From assembly GCA_015680685.1 (NCBI GenBank), contig MNCI01027000.1, forward strand, positions 4,458 through 50,566: a stretch of 46,109 nucleotides of DNA, read 5' to 3'. Both the position numbers and the translations under genes were made by a program. This DNA is from Gnetum montanum. Its lineage: Eukaryota; Streptophyta; Gnetopsida; Gnetales; Gnetaceae. The notes under the pieces are model-generated. The model was not told the DNA's origin and ran no database searches. It saw nothing but the letters and a program-made list of their open reading frames with translations. Below, piece by piece: positions 11,019 to 23,028 of the stretch. Every line of letters begins with the position of its first letter. Position 1 is the first letter of the stretch.

Positions 11019-12956
11019 TCTAATGAAAGAGAACCTAAGGATGAGGAGGTACTTCATGATAGGGGACCTCATCTCAAACTCTATTAATCTTCTCAATTTA
11101 TCAGCAAGCAAGGTAAGTGAAGGTAAGTCTCTATCTCTTTGCATGCTAGTTAATAAGGATAGTATATGAGAAGTCTTAAATTATCTATGTACATGTCATA
11201 TATGGTGGAATAACTGTCTAGAGAATTTCTTATATAAATTGGCTTTGCGAATACTTATAATAGCACTTGTAATCATTTTCCTTGGTCTGATTTCTTGTCT
11301 TGCTCTAAAATTCTTGTGATGATCTATTTCTATGCTCATAGTCTTTGGAATGATTTTTTCCATTTATAAGATGATATAAACCTCTATTAATATTGCTAGT
11401 TGAAGATCTACATCTTCAGAAATTAAGCTTAATGTTGATCTATAGTTATAGTTTGTTTGTGATTTTTGCACACTGACCTTAATAGCCCAACATAAGTAGC
11501 AGATATGTAGGAGGACCCTACAACTCAGTCATATTGAAGGCCATCAATGTAGGGGGAGTCCATGGAGACTTTAGCCAAAATGCACAATGATCAAGAAAAT
11601 AACTTCAAGAGGTATTTATTGGGATGGCAAATACTTGAATGGTTAACTTTAAAAAGCACTTAATGGTATATGAATATTTAGTTCCTTATCAGTATCTATT
11701 GTTTGTAAATGACTATGGTTGCTGTATTGACTTCTAAAACATGAATTAATTTCACTTTATTTTGATAAATTCTTTTGATTGAATCCATAATTACATGATG
11801 CTATCTATTAGATCCATTATCTTTAGCATCAATTTCTATTGGTCCCCATGACAACCCACCTATCCAATGTTCAATATATAGCAAGTATCTATTTGTATTT
11901 CAATATAGCAAGTAGTTTACATTAAGAGTAAGGCCATGATCATTTTTGGAAATATATGCTTTTGATTAATTTATTCATTGAATAGTTTTCTTTAAGATGT
12001 AGATTTTTGAAATTTGGCATGGCTAGTTTCAAGTTGTAGATTGCTATATGCTCATTTACCAAGGTGAAGATCCATACTAATTACTTATTTTGAAGATAGA
12101 TTACTTGCTTCTCAATGTTCACACTTCACTTCAAGCTTAAATATTGGTTGAAAATCTTGGATTAGTTCTTGATATATGTGTGTAAACACTTTTAATATTC
12201 TTGCTTTCTTATTTGTGATACTTGATGAAAAACCTATTTCTATATTGTCTATCTTTGGTGTTTTGTATTTATTGACAGTTTTTACATTATCATATTTACA
12301 TTACAAGAGAAGTGTATCAATGTATATTTATTATCATGTTTTTATTTTTGATCAATGATTTTGGATGTTGCATTTCCTTGAACAAACATTGAAGTATGCA
12401 TGTCTCACTCATAGCTTTGACCCTTACAATTTAATGTTGATGGTTCTTATTGATTTAATTGCTACTCCTTGTTTTGAGCTCTAAAGAGAAGTTCTCAATT
12501 TTCACACCTTAAGTGGAGGATGTAGTACATTAACTAATACATTATAAGAAATAACATTATTCCTCTATGAGAATGTATTCATCTAACATCAATGGTTTTC
12601 CATTGTGAAGTTGTATGGCTATATTTACCTCATCATGAAGATATGACCATTTGCTAATTTTGTATAAAAATGAAGATTCCAAGCACCTTGCACTACTAAT
12701 GGATTATTATTTTAGAGACAAGTTGCTTAAGCCTTTGCTTCAACTTCAAGATTGAATTTCACCTGGAAGGTTTGTTCTGCTTTTACACAATATGGAACAC
12801 TTTTTCATGAAATTGATAAATACATACTCCCTATATCTTTAGGATTATGAGTGATTCTTGGATCTTCATATTATGTATATATTATTGTTCTTTTCTATCT
12901 ATGTTTGTGCACCTTATCCTTTTTTCTTAGTTTTTCTATTCAAAAAGAGAAAGAGT
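11019..12956. other. Non-coding interior of element H
   Basis: AT-rich, with no protease, integrase, RT or RNase H motif seen in any frame. Short open frames at 12176-12358 and 12851-13033 are T-rich with no recognisable family. The purine tract at 12942-12955 is the likely plus-strand primer. Confidence 0.6.
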
Positions 12957-14191
12957 TGGATCTTTTGGTGTGTTTTGATGTGAAAAAAATGTTAAGTAAA
13001 ATGGAGACAAAACTTGTTTGTATGATTGTATGATTATTATGTTTGTAGGACTATGTACATGGGGAATCAATATGAGCTAAATAGGACAAGGAACAAACTA
13101 TCTTAGAGCTCAAAGGAGGAGGTCACCCACATGTCTTCAAATGAACATCCAAAGAATGTGGACAAGGACTTGATGTTTTCACAAGCAAAGTGGACATCAT
13201 TAAAGCATATAGAAGACCAAGTTTGTAGAAAAATAATTCAAGAGAAAGTGAAGAAAGACATCTCTAAGAAGCAGTAGACATCTTGGTAGATTTGGGGTGA
13301 ACTCAAAGAAAATTTAGAAAAATGTCTTTAGAAATAGTAAGACATCTTTCTCCATCCAAAGATATCTTTTATGAGGCAAAGATATATTTACAAAATGTAG
13401 ATCAAATACAGAAAGACATCTTCCATTGAGCAAATATGTCTTCCAAGATGGAGACTTTAGAAAGACATCTTTCAAGAAACAAAGATGTCTTCCCAGATTT
13501 GAAGGAAAATTCAAAGAGATATCTCAAGCATAAGAAAGATGTCTCCCATGATCAATAGTGACCATTAGCTAACCATTACATGAGTTTTGAGAAGTATTTA
13601 GCAACACAGTATCTATAAGAAGACTTTATGTGCCTTGGGAAAAGTGCAAGAATTGTTGTATTCATTGTACAATCATTTGTAATCATTGAATTTTTTGTTG
13701 CTCCTCATTGTCTTATCATTTTGGCTTTGTAAAGTGTGTTGTACCTAACTATGCAAGGATTAACAAATTAAGTTGCAATTATTCCTTGTAATTCTTGTTC
13801 TGATTACCTTGCAAGGTTGAGTTCCTTGAGCTTGTTGGGATCCTATAGGATTGAGTTTTTGGTATTGTAGTACAATACCCTAGTGCAGAGCTCAAGATTG
13901 TAAAGGTTGTGGAATCCTTGAAACCACATTTCCAAGCTTGATGGGACCTTGTGGGGTTGAGTGATTGGTGCTATGGTACAACACTTTAGAGCAGGGCTTG
14001 ACGACTATATATGGTGTGGTTCCTTCAACCACATTTTGAGAACAAAAAATTCTAGAGATGTGCTTCTGATCTACCCTTTGAGAGTGTAGTACCCACATTG
14101 GAGAACCACATAAATTTATCTATGTGCCTTGCTTTATAGAGGTTTTATTAGGAAAAATTATTCATCCCCCCCTTCTAAGTTCTGTGATTCA
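12957..14191 (+). repeat. 3' LTR of element H
   Basis: Aligns with 8125-9341 along its length (for example the region 13080-13220 versus 8240-8370). It carries the same AGACATCTT/AAGATGTCT series at 13250-13550 and ends GATTCA. Differences between the two LTRs are frequent, mostly transitions plus small indels, pointing to an old insertion. Confidence 0.75.
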
Positions 14192-14610
14192 TAAAGATGC
14201 TACTTGAAAGTTGCCTTGGCTAGAAATTTTCTCTTCCTTGTCTTTGACCATCTCTTCCTCTTTTTTGACCTATTTCTCTTGAGTTTCCTTTGATCTTAAA
14301 ATGAAGGTTGCTCCTCCTTGAATAAAATATTCCATTCTCTACCTCTACCTCTTCAATTATGGCCTATCTTAATTTGAATATTTTTATCTACATAAGAATT
14401 ATCCTGAATATAATTAAACATTTTTAGCTCTTAAAGAGTTATAAGAAAAGATACCAAATCATCAATGGTATAAGTAGAAAGATATTTAGTTTAAAATATC
14501 ATTATAATGACATGGGTGCATTTATAGTCCTAATACAACATTTACATAACCTTATTCACCTTTTATTCCATCATATAAGTTGAGGACTTCACTTGTAATG
14601 AATTCTAAGC
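14192..14610 (-). pseudogene. Copia element G: gag C-terminal fragment
   Basis: On the minus strand the sequence reads LSTYTIDDLVSFLITL, then ELKMFNYIQDN, then a basic RGRGRE segment and Lys/Arg-rich residues. This is the usual order of copia gag between the UBN2-like domain and the zinc knuckle. The zinc knuckle itself lies at 8062-8103, so element H (8125-14191) interrupts this gene. Stops and small frameshifts make it non-functional. Confidence 0.55.
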
Positions 14611-16583
14611 AAACAAGGAGTTATGGGATGGACATTGTGATTAGACCAAGAGTAGTGGTCAAGTCCTAGTAGCCTAAAATAGTGAAAAGAATCAAACTAT
14701 GTTAACTACAAAGTAATCCATGGGTCATATGACTAACCATGAGCTAGACAATAAGTCATGGTAAAAATTCTAGGTCTCAACCAAAAACTATACTTTGTTG
14801 TTTATTCCATGAGAGAAATCATGAGTAAACCATCAATTGTGGTCTAAAATATAGGTTTAGCACAAGTTGTGGTAAGCTTGTGACTTGTCATAATAAAAAA
14901 ATTACAAAATAGAATAAATTCAGGATGAAAATTACATAGAAATCAAGCTAGACATGGGAAAAACATAAACAAAAGTGATGCCTAGACCTTAGTACAATAT
15001 TTTGGAGGCACTTTTATGAAAAATTTCACCAATTGTAGGTGAAAATTAACAAAATAAAGCATTGGCGCATGGAGTGCATGATAAAAATGAAAAAGTATGA
15101 GAAATATTCATGGATAAGTGTAGATAAGAATACATTCACCCTTCATCAATCAATTTTTTAATTCTTAAAAAATTCTTAACATTTAAAACATGAGATGTAA
15201 TTAAATTAAATTGGGAGAAACTAGCAAGACATCATAAAAGATGGCCTCCTAATAATCCTTAAATTTTGAAAAAAATTAAGAATAAACTTATTTTTAAGAA
15301 AATTTGGCAAGGGAATTAATTGATCCATCCTTGCATAAATAAACATGAAGCCCCTAAAACACTCATAAACTCTAAAATATCATAAATATGTAGTCAAAAC
15401 ATGAAATTAATCATGTAAAAAAATCAACTATATGAAAGAAAATTCAAAGATTTAATTTTTAAGAAATTTGATAAAACCATGTGAAAATTAATGATAGAAT
15501 TTTTATGAGAATGTGAAAAACGTTAACTCAAGTAAGAATTCATGGTTGTGAGAATGTGAAAAAGACTAAATTTTGGTTGAAAATAAACTAATTTTAGCAC
15601 AAGCATAATAAATGAATACATTCAAATGAAAGGAGGAGAGATCTTTCTTCCACTTCAAAAAATAAAGGGGCACATCCCTATTAATACTTTTAGAGATATG
15701 GGACTTTTACAATAATTAGGATACTCATACATGAAGATCTATTAATCTTCTTTATTCACTTTTAGACATGATTTCTTTCTATGATTTAAAATATCAACAT
15801 AGCATAAAGAGCTATAGCTTCTAATCATCTAGGAATTATAACTTTACTTATAATGACTTCTAGTAACTTCATGACATCACATATGCATAAGAGACATAAT
15901 CAATGCATACAGAAATAATATAAAAATGTAGGAAAGAACATAAGATCACATTCACACTATACTTAACAATAGTATAATAAATGAAAACAATTTAAAAATA
16001 TATTTCTAAAATACCATATATACATATATATATTAGAAGGTGAGTAGGATGTTGAAACCTAAAAAAATATACATCCAAAGACATATAGCAAACATGATAC
16101 ATTGGAAGAAATTGATAAAAACATAATCATGCTTCAAGTACACTTTGAATTTAAAAGCTCTTACTTACAAATCCTTGTAAGATAAAGAGCTAACCACTTG
16201 AGATACCTCTCATTGGGAAAATACTAGAAAATATGCTAGCTAGAAGGAGGGTGTTGAAATCTCAAATAAATTTTTTTGAGAATGTCCGATCCTAAAAATG
16301 TTGTTAAATATAAGCACATCATATGCTTAACACCAAGTAGAGAATAGAAAATACAACATGGAAAAGAAAAAATTTCTAATTTTAGGGATATTTACTCAAG
16401 TGTACAATCTTATAACTAATATTTTGAAAAATTAACATATGAATATTAACTGTTAGTAGGGAGGATAGTCCTAACACTCACATTTATATACTTTTCAAAT
16501 TTTTGATTGAACTTAAAATACTAAAAGGTTTTGAGGTAGCAATAGAAAACTATGACAAATAAAATAATGGTAAAAAAGCTAGA
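14611..16583. other. AT-rich region without recognised genes
   Basis: Nothing supported on either strand. The stretch is A-rich on the + strand with many short poly-A runs and a TA-repeat near 16015-16033. It may contain the 5' part of copia element G, but no primer site or LTR pair could be identified. Confidence 0.5.
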
Positions 16584-17519
16584 TGATGAGTGGTGAGGTA
16601 CCCCTATGCCCAACCATATGAATCATAAGCATTTATGCACAATCTAATCAAATTTTGTGCATGGGACTAGTTGTGGCATTTAGATTGCTATGCCTTGATT
16701 GTAGGGTGTTATCTTCCCACTTGGACTAGTGGTAACTTTGTCACATATGGTTNCTATCTTCCCACTTGGACTAGTGGTAACTTTGTCACATATGGTTTAG
16801 TATAAAGTGAGGCATATGATGTTGTCTAATCCTATGCTGCTCCTAATGATGATGAAGAGATGAATTAATTAAGGTACTGAACAATGGAAAGTAAAACCTA
16901 ACTAACCTACGTGTAATTGATGTTTTCTCTTAATGGTCTGTACACACCTTGGACTTTGTGAGACTAATTTTGGGATTACCATGCATATGTAACTAGATGT
17001 GCCAAATGATACACTACTAGATCACCAAGTACTTACACTTAAATGCTCATGATTAAGACGTACACATTCTGCTTAATGACAAGAATAGTAAATAGCAATA
17101 AATAGAAACATCAACTAAAGAAAATAGTATATAATTAAATAATTAAATAAATAAAAAATTAAAGGATTAATAAATCTAAGTGAATGTGGCAATGATGGAG
17201 GTAATCTTGATCTTTATTTCCATTCATGTAACATGTCCAAGTACATCACACTCGAACAAGGTGTTGTATGATTACAAACATCACACTATGAGAATCCACT
17301 AGAAAATAACAAGACTGAAAAAACAATTTACAAAGAAGCTAACTCAAAACTAAAACTAAAAATATTTTCTCTCTATCTCAACCATGCACCCAAGTGTTGT
17401 ATTTATAGGTTAGCATGAAGGAGGCAATATTAGATATCCAACATCGCTTCCTAGGAAACAATATCAAGGCTCTGATATTAGATATCTAATGTTAGGGCCA
17501 ATAGATTCATGAATCATCA
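16584..17519 (-). repeat. LTR-1 of the element F array
   Basis: Minus-strand LTR: in + coordinates it begins TGATGAGTGGTGAGGTACC and ends ATGAATCATCA next to the reversed polypurine tract (TACCCCCATGA, 17520-17530). The TATA box is at 17400-17407 (reverse of TATAAATA). Length 936 bp includes an artificial 43-bp duplicate around the N at 16753. U3 motifs are of the GATATC/GATATT type. Confidence 0.8.
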
Positions 17520-17954
17520 TACCCCCATGATTGAATGAAAACTCATCCTTGAGTTTAAAAAAATGAAAAACAAGTTCTTTACAAAATATTGGGAAGGTAT
17601 GAAATTATTGACTAAGTTAAACAACAAACAAGATAATTGACTCTTACATGCTCATAATGTGATGTTTGTAATCATACAACACCTTATTCAAGTGTGACAT
17701 TCTCAGACACATTACATGACTATAAATAAAGATCAAGATTACCTCCATCATTTCCACATTCACTTAGATTTATCATTGTTGTAGTGGTGTTTCACAAAAA
17801 TTAGAACACAATATTACAAGACACAAAATTGGGGATGCTCATGTAGTTCTTGGAGGTGGTGGCTCCTCCATTGGATACTTCCCTTTGTTTCTAAGCTTGT
17901 GAAATTTATAGCAATCAAGAAATTCCTACAATTTTTATTCTTCTATCTATGGGT
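17520..17954 (-). mobile_element. Deleted interior 1 of the element F array
   Basis: In minus orientation it starts abruptly inside the ORF2 C-terminal region, runs through GGAGCCACCACCTCC and the ORF2 stop region, and ends at the polypurine tract before LTR-1. It contains an inserted piece of LTR in the opposite orientation (17651-17778). The breakpoint (GGGTT next to GAGATACCCC) is the same as in interior 2. Confidence 0.7.
17651..17778 (+). repeat. Antisense LTR fragment inside deleted interior 1
   Basis: This + oriented piece is complementary to LTR-1 positions of about 17170-17292 (the region with the AATAAAGATC poly(A)-like sequence). A minus-strand transcript would carry two arms of about 125 nt with a loop of about 360 nt. 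The same fragment is present in interior 2 and absent from the intact F 3' region at 29074-29260. Confidence 0.7.
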
Positions 17955-17975
17955 TGAGATACCCCTATGCCCAAT
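17955..17975 (-). repeat. LTR-2 of element F, left piece
   Basis: TGAGATACCCCTATGCCCAA matches LTR-1 positions starting at TGAGGTACCCC. It is cut by element D; the LTR resumes at 26871 with CCAACCATATGAATC. Confidence 0.7.
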
Positions 17976-18692
17976 TGATGAATCATGATTCATTAGGCTT
18001 TGATATCGGACCTACGATATTGGGTACACGATATCGTGGCCTGGCTAGTGATATCAGATGCATGATATCATTACTCCTGTGTGGGCCTATAAATACACAT
18101 ATAGGGGCAAGGAGTTAGAAGTCAATTTTTAGAGTTAGGAAGTTAGTATTAGAGTAGGATCTTTTTGTTAGCTTTTCCTCTCAACCCTTTCCCTAGTGCA
18201 TGCCCATAGTGTGATGATTGTAATTGTACAGAAACTTTATTCGAGTGTGACATACTTGGACATGCACATGATCAAAAATAAAGATCGAGATTACTTCATC
18301 ATTATAGAATTCACTTAGTTTAATTATTTAATTATTATTTATTTCTTTCATAATTAATCTCTCTCTACCTTCCTCTCCTATCCCTGTTAGTAAATGCGGA
18401 ATGAGTATGACTTAATCATGAGCATTTAAGTGTGACTACTTGGTATCCTAGTAGCATACCTAGGACATGTGCTTGGTAATCCCAGCACTAGTACATGAGG
18501 TCCAAGATGTGTACTAATGATTAAGGAATAGATGCTCATCACACTTAGGCTAGCTTAGATTCTCTCTCCTTTTTCCTCCTAGCTTAATTAAAGTTATTTC
18601 CCATTGCCTCTAGGAGTAGCACTACGTTAGAAACCACATCATACACCTCACTCTGGACTAAACCATATGTGACAAAGAAAATACTAGTCTAG
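17976..18692 (+). repeat. 5' LTR of element D, first part
   Basis: Starts TGATGAATCATGATTCAT and aligns with 26005-26720. U3 carries several GATATC/CGATATTGGGTA palindromic motifs; TATAAATA lies at 18088-18095. At the N (18693) the sequence switches; its true continuation is the reverse complement of 19020-19150. Confidence 0.85.
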
Positions 18693-18693
18693 N

Positions 18694-19150
18694 TCTCATC
18701 CTTACTAGAGGTGTCAAAGTTGGATGACAAAAGTCTTTGAGTATCGTTGGGGTGTCCATGAACATAGGGGACTCCTACATACAGTTGAGTACTCCAAACT
18801 TTATCTTCATCATTATATAATTTTTCGGTTCTCTAATGAATTACCTTACTCATTGTTGAGTTGTTAGAGTCTTGTAAGAGAGACATTGTTGTTAACTATG
18901 TGTGACTTAATTAAAATTAATTTCTTTTCTAAGAGATATATCGTGAATACTTTGTTACAATGATATTTTATGATGTAACTAATCTAAATAACTAGCACCA
19001 TCCTTGGCAATGATGCCATTGATGAGTGACGAGGTACCCCTACACTCAACCATACGAATACAAGTATTTCATGCATGATCTAATCGAATTCCATAGATGG
19101 GCTAGTTGTGGTATCTAGATAGTTACTCACTGATTGCAGTTCACTGTCTT
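18694..19150 (-). other. Mis-oriented contig: end of D 5' LTR, primer site, gag leader
   Basis: Bounded by single Ns (18693, 19151). Its reverse complement begins with LTR sequence continuing the D LTR (compare 26725-26870), ends the LTR with ACTCATCA at 19020, then has the primer site (19018-19002) and a leader with an ATG at 18886 (MSLLQDSNNSTMSKVIH...). Flipping it restores LTR, primer site and gag in the order seen in element E. An assembly orientation error is more likely than a real inversion. Confidence 0.85.
19002..19018 (-). other. Primer binding site of element D (inside mis-oriented contig)
   Basis: Reverse complement reads TGGCATCATTGCCAAGG, one base after the LTR end. It resembles the complement of the plant tRNA-Asp 3' end (TGGCGCCGTTGCCGGGG) with changes that are transitions at C or G positions. 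Athila-type elements use this tRNA. Confidence 0.7.
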
Positions 19151-19151
19151 N

Positions 19152-21041
19152 CCAACTTGCAAACTTACAACCTACTTAGTGATGATGAACCCTTGCTAGC
19201 CACTGAGAGCCCAATGCCTATACAAGAGGGCATTTTAATATCCCACAGGCATTGCAAGGAAAGCTGTCTACCCAGGCTTAACTTAAACAACTTTCTTAAG
19301 TTTTCCAGAGGCTATGATTTAGATCCACAATATCATCTACAAGCCTCCTATGATGCCTATGTATGGAACAATATTGATAATGGGTGGCAAAAACTTAAGC
19401 TCTTTCCTATGAAACTCATTGGCCAAGAAAAAGTGTGGTACAGATCATTAAAACCAAAATCAATTCGTAGTTGGCAAACAATGGTAGAACTCTTTACTGA
19501 ACGATATCAAACCTATGCCAAAGTGTTGGCCTTGAGGAGAAAAATCCAAGAATGGAAACAAGAGAAACATGAACCCTTGGACATGGCCTTAGAAAGATAT
19601 TATGCATTGTTAAACAACTGCCTAGGCCATGGATTCTTCAAGGAAAGGCTAATGTACCACACCATAGATGGGCTCCGTAATGAAACAAGGGAAACCCTAG
19701 GGATGTATGCCTGAGGTCAAGTATACAAGCTACAAACGTATCAACTCCAAGAGCTTATAAAGTGAGTAGCAAAAGAAGAAGGATAAATGGCTAAATGGGA
19801 GAATGTTGAAAACTCTCAATGGGACCAAAATCTCAAATTAGAAAAGGTCCATAACCATAAAGAGGAGAAATCAACTCACCTTGAGGAAGTGCAACTATTT
19901 CTACCTTTGCCAATGCAACAATCACTAGATGAAATCATGGCAAGGATTAATAAGATGAAAAAGTGGGTGCGTGAAAAATATGGAGAATATGCTAATAATA
20001 GTAGAGGCAAAACTATGCAAAATCAAGAAATATGATAGGACACCATGCAATAATCAGAATAATAAGAATACGAGCTCAACCACCAACTTCACATATCAAT
20101 GCAAAATCTATCTGTATGATCACCCTAAAGGCCAATGCCTAGTTTTTTAACATTTAAATGAGCATTGGGGAGGAATATTACATCCACATTTCATAAAAAA
20201 ATATCAAGTTCAACCACATTGGTAGAAGCCCCAATCGTGGGGGAGGCCATCACCAACCCAACCATATCCTTTGTATGTCCCAACGCTGAATGCTTACTAT
20301 GTTCAACACCTTGTTTCTCCAATTGGATCATCATCTTCTACTTCACCTCATCATTATCATTCTCCAGAATACTATCCACTCATACCTTCTCTGACAAGGT
20401 TACCACATCATGTACCTTACACTATTCCTCAACAATAATATTCTCATCCTTCACCCCCTTCTACATCGCCACCAATTGTACCAGAAGGTTTTGCAACACA
20501 GAGCCACCCTAGGAATGCTACTTGTGCTACTACTATCAACAATAGTGAAAGTACTCAAAAGTGCCCTCTCTTTAGTCATCTCTATAGAAAGAAGCAGCGT
20601 GATGTTGAACCCACTACATCTCCCAAACCAACGCAAGTTCAACACTGTGATGCATCCTTCTCCTTGAACTCAACACCTCGTGTTACCTTATCAAGGCCAC
20701 AAATCAATGCTCCAACAACTATGCGGCCCAATGAATATAGCCACAAAAGGAGACATATTGATCCTTGCATGCCATCTTATGGTCAAGGGTGCCATAGTGG
20801 GATAGCTCCTTATCCCATGACCTAATCGTATAACCTACCCCACTATGTCTATTACGGTCAAGTGTGATATCCCCAATATGGGTACATTCCAACCATCACA
20901 TCAAAAGACACCCAGTGGTTGGGATATGATCAATCACCAAAATTTTCAACATGCATGGATCCACACTTTCCATTTATTAATTCTTGCTATGATCAAAGGT
21001 TTAGTTATTGGGGATATCCCCCATTCTAATAAACAAAATTA
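19152..21041 (+). pseudogene. Gypsy gag of element D, decayed
   Basis: An open stretch of about 180 codons follows the N. The retrotrans_gag core is well preserved: NIDNGWQKLKLFPMKLIG, VWYRSLKPKSIRSWQTMVEL, FTERYQTY, then LNNCLGHGFFKERLMYHTID and RETLGMYA (stop at 19712). It aligns with element E gag at 31410-31770. After 20035 the frame changes, and a Tyr/Pro/Gln-rich tail is seen (YYGQ, YPQYGYIPT near 20850). Any N-terminus read from before the N belongs to the mis-oriented contig and is spurious. No zinc knuckle was found. In the family the protein forms the particle. It is not followed by pol. Confidence 0.8.
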
Positions 21042-22440
21042 ATAAATGTTTTTCCTTTTCTTTAATTTTACAATTTTTTGTTTTCTAGTTTTTCATCTTT
21101 CAATTTTTTGTTTTATCTTTTTATTGGCTAGTTCATGTTTTTATTTATTGTTTTATCTTTTTATATTTTTATGGGTAATCTCATATATGAATAAAACACT
21201 CATGTGACTCGTTGGTTGAGGTGTTGTTCTATGCTATCAAGTCTTAGGTGACTATTATTTGGACAACAAGCCCATCACATCCACCCAACCATTCTCTTAA
21301 TAAGAGGTTCTACTTTGGGTACGATGATATTCTTGACATCACTAAAAATTAAAGTAATTTTGTGCTCATTATACCCAGAGCAAAGAAGGATGGATGAAAA
21401 GGGAATGACCAAGGTGTGACATCAAGGGGACTTGTGGATTCTCTTTGGTGACATCTATAGGAGTTATCATGCAGCCTAGTTGTACTAAGATCCTTGTAGA
21501 TCTAACAAAAAATGGGAGTAAGAGTAATAACGGAACTCAATACAAAAAGTCAATGCTATTCTAGGGGGTCCCACTAGAAAGACATGCACCCATGGCTGAA
21601 GGTAGGTGGATTCTCTGGATTATGCATTCAAAAAAAACAGAAAAAAAAGCAAGAAGAGTGTGCCAAAGTGGACACATGAAAAGAAAAAGAAAAGATCAAG
21701 ATCAAAGTGTAACAAAGCAATTCTGAATCACTCCTTCATTGAACAAAACACCAAGTGATCACACTCCTTGTTGTTAGGATACTCTTATGATTTTCCATCA
21801 TGGGATGAAATAATGCGATGCGACTGATTGCAAGAATGAACTTGGTCTTGATTTTGGAGTGACGGGCTAATGAAACATTAATCACATCCTACACTAAAGA
21901 TTAATTATGCTCCGGGTCAGTTACCTCATGTCCCAATCTCTACAATCCCTTCTACAATTCACCTCATCTTACTATCCATGTATTTGTGACTTGTATCTTG
22001 TGTAGCATTGAATTCATACCTCATCACGGTAGTATCTACATGTGTGTCTTTTATGGAACTAGTGTGGATTACATTTAACACTTTGAGTGCCTACGGACAT
22101 TTTAAGGTGTGGTTATGCAAAGGAATTATAGGTTGGAACTTGCTTTGGGGAGGACCCACTTATGTAACCTTTGTAATCTACACTCATAACAGATCACCAT
22201 CACATCATTTTATACCCTCCAAGGATTATAATACTCTTTCCCTAATCATCCTTTTGGTTCAAATGTTCCTATGTAGCGAAACATGTCCTTTCTCCTCATC
22301 CAATTCATGCATTCCATTGCTAGATTCTACACCATTATACTTTTTGTGCCTTTAGGACTATTTAATATTACCCTGGACCTTTTACACTAACTTCAAGTCC
22401 TTCATTTTTGAGTTTAGAATTTTATAAATTTATCAATGTT
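21042..22440 (+). other. Spacer of element D between gag and ORF2
   Basis: Begins T-rich (21045-21180), like the stretch after integrase in E (35880-36060). The part at 22000-22230 aligns with the reverse strand of element F near 45830-46000 (shared GGACATTT.., CTTTGGGGAGGA.CCAC). No coding capacity is supported. Confidence 0.6.
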
Positions 22441-22459
22441 TCTAACTTCCCTACATTAA

Positions 22460-22505
22460 ATAGGTCTCAATATCGCATCAAACAAAACTATATATATGGA
22501 CCCCC
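22460..22505 (+). promoter_or_regulatory. Internal TATA module of element D
   Basis: CTCAATATCGCATC (22466-22479) precedes CAAAACTATATATATGGACC (TATA at 22489-22499). Element F has the near-identical CAAAACCTATATATATGACC in its own orientation. The D LTR carries related GATATC/CGATATC motifs, but only one such motif is left here. Confidence 0.45.
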
Positions 22506-22994
22506 TGCACGCATGTCAACATCATTTTCAACTGTTCACATGGGGGGAGGGGGTGGGGGAATTTTTTGAATTTTCTTCTACAACTCGTGACTTGCACACC
22601 TATTGTTCCAATAGCATAACTTTCTCACTAGCACTCTGATTCTTATTTTGAAAGAACCTACTTGAACCTGGAGTGTTCAGCTTAGTCGTGGGGGAGGGGT
22701 ACACTCCAAATCGTGCATAAATTTTTTGGAATTCATCATCATTTGAAGGATACTATAAAGGGTAATTAATTATAAAAAAACAAGAAAAAATGATGATAAA
22801 CATGTGTCAAAAATAGTCTTATCTCCTCACCTACACTAGGAAATTAAATTTTAAACCCACCTAATCAAATTAGGGGTCCAATATTAAAACTTTTAGGGGA
22901 CATTTCTACAAGATTTTCTAACTTTGGATCACACGAAATAAGAAACAAATTCATTAGGATAGAAGTAACATATAACTTAAATTTTGTAAACAAC

Positions 22995-23028
22995 CTTACT
23001 AATGGTTAGTCTCATGTGATTGAAAATG
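22995..23028 (+). promoter_or_regulatory. Branch-like site and lost acceptor before ORF2 (element D)
   Basis: CTTACTAAT (22995-23003), then TGTGATTGAAA directly before the ATG (23026). Elements E and F have GATTGCAG at the same place, so the acceptor CAG has become AAA here. Confidence 0.5.

Larger units (their letters stand above)
8125..14191 (+). mobile_element. Element H: gag-only Ty1/copia retrotransposon (TR-GAG type)
   Basis: Two LTRs (8125-9341 and 12957-14191) flank a 3.6-kb interior with an initiator-Met-tRNA-type primer site and a gag reading frame, but no protease, integrase or RT. This matches the described class of terminal-repeat elements with a gag domain, which move with help from other elements. 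A purine-rich AAAAAGAGAAAGAG (12942-12955) precedes the 3' LTR. It sits between two halves of a minus-strand copia, G. No clear target-site duplication is seen (TATTT left, TAAAG right). Confidence 0.75.

Noticed and set aside
19106-19151. N-terminal part of the D gag open frame before the N
   Set aside because: It lies in the mis-oriented contig and reads antisense LTR sequence; gag homology starts only after 19152.
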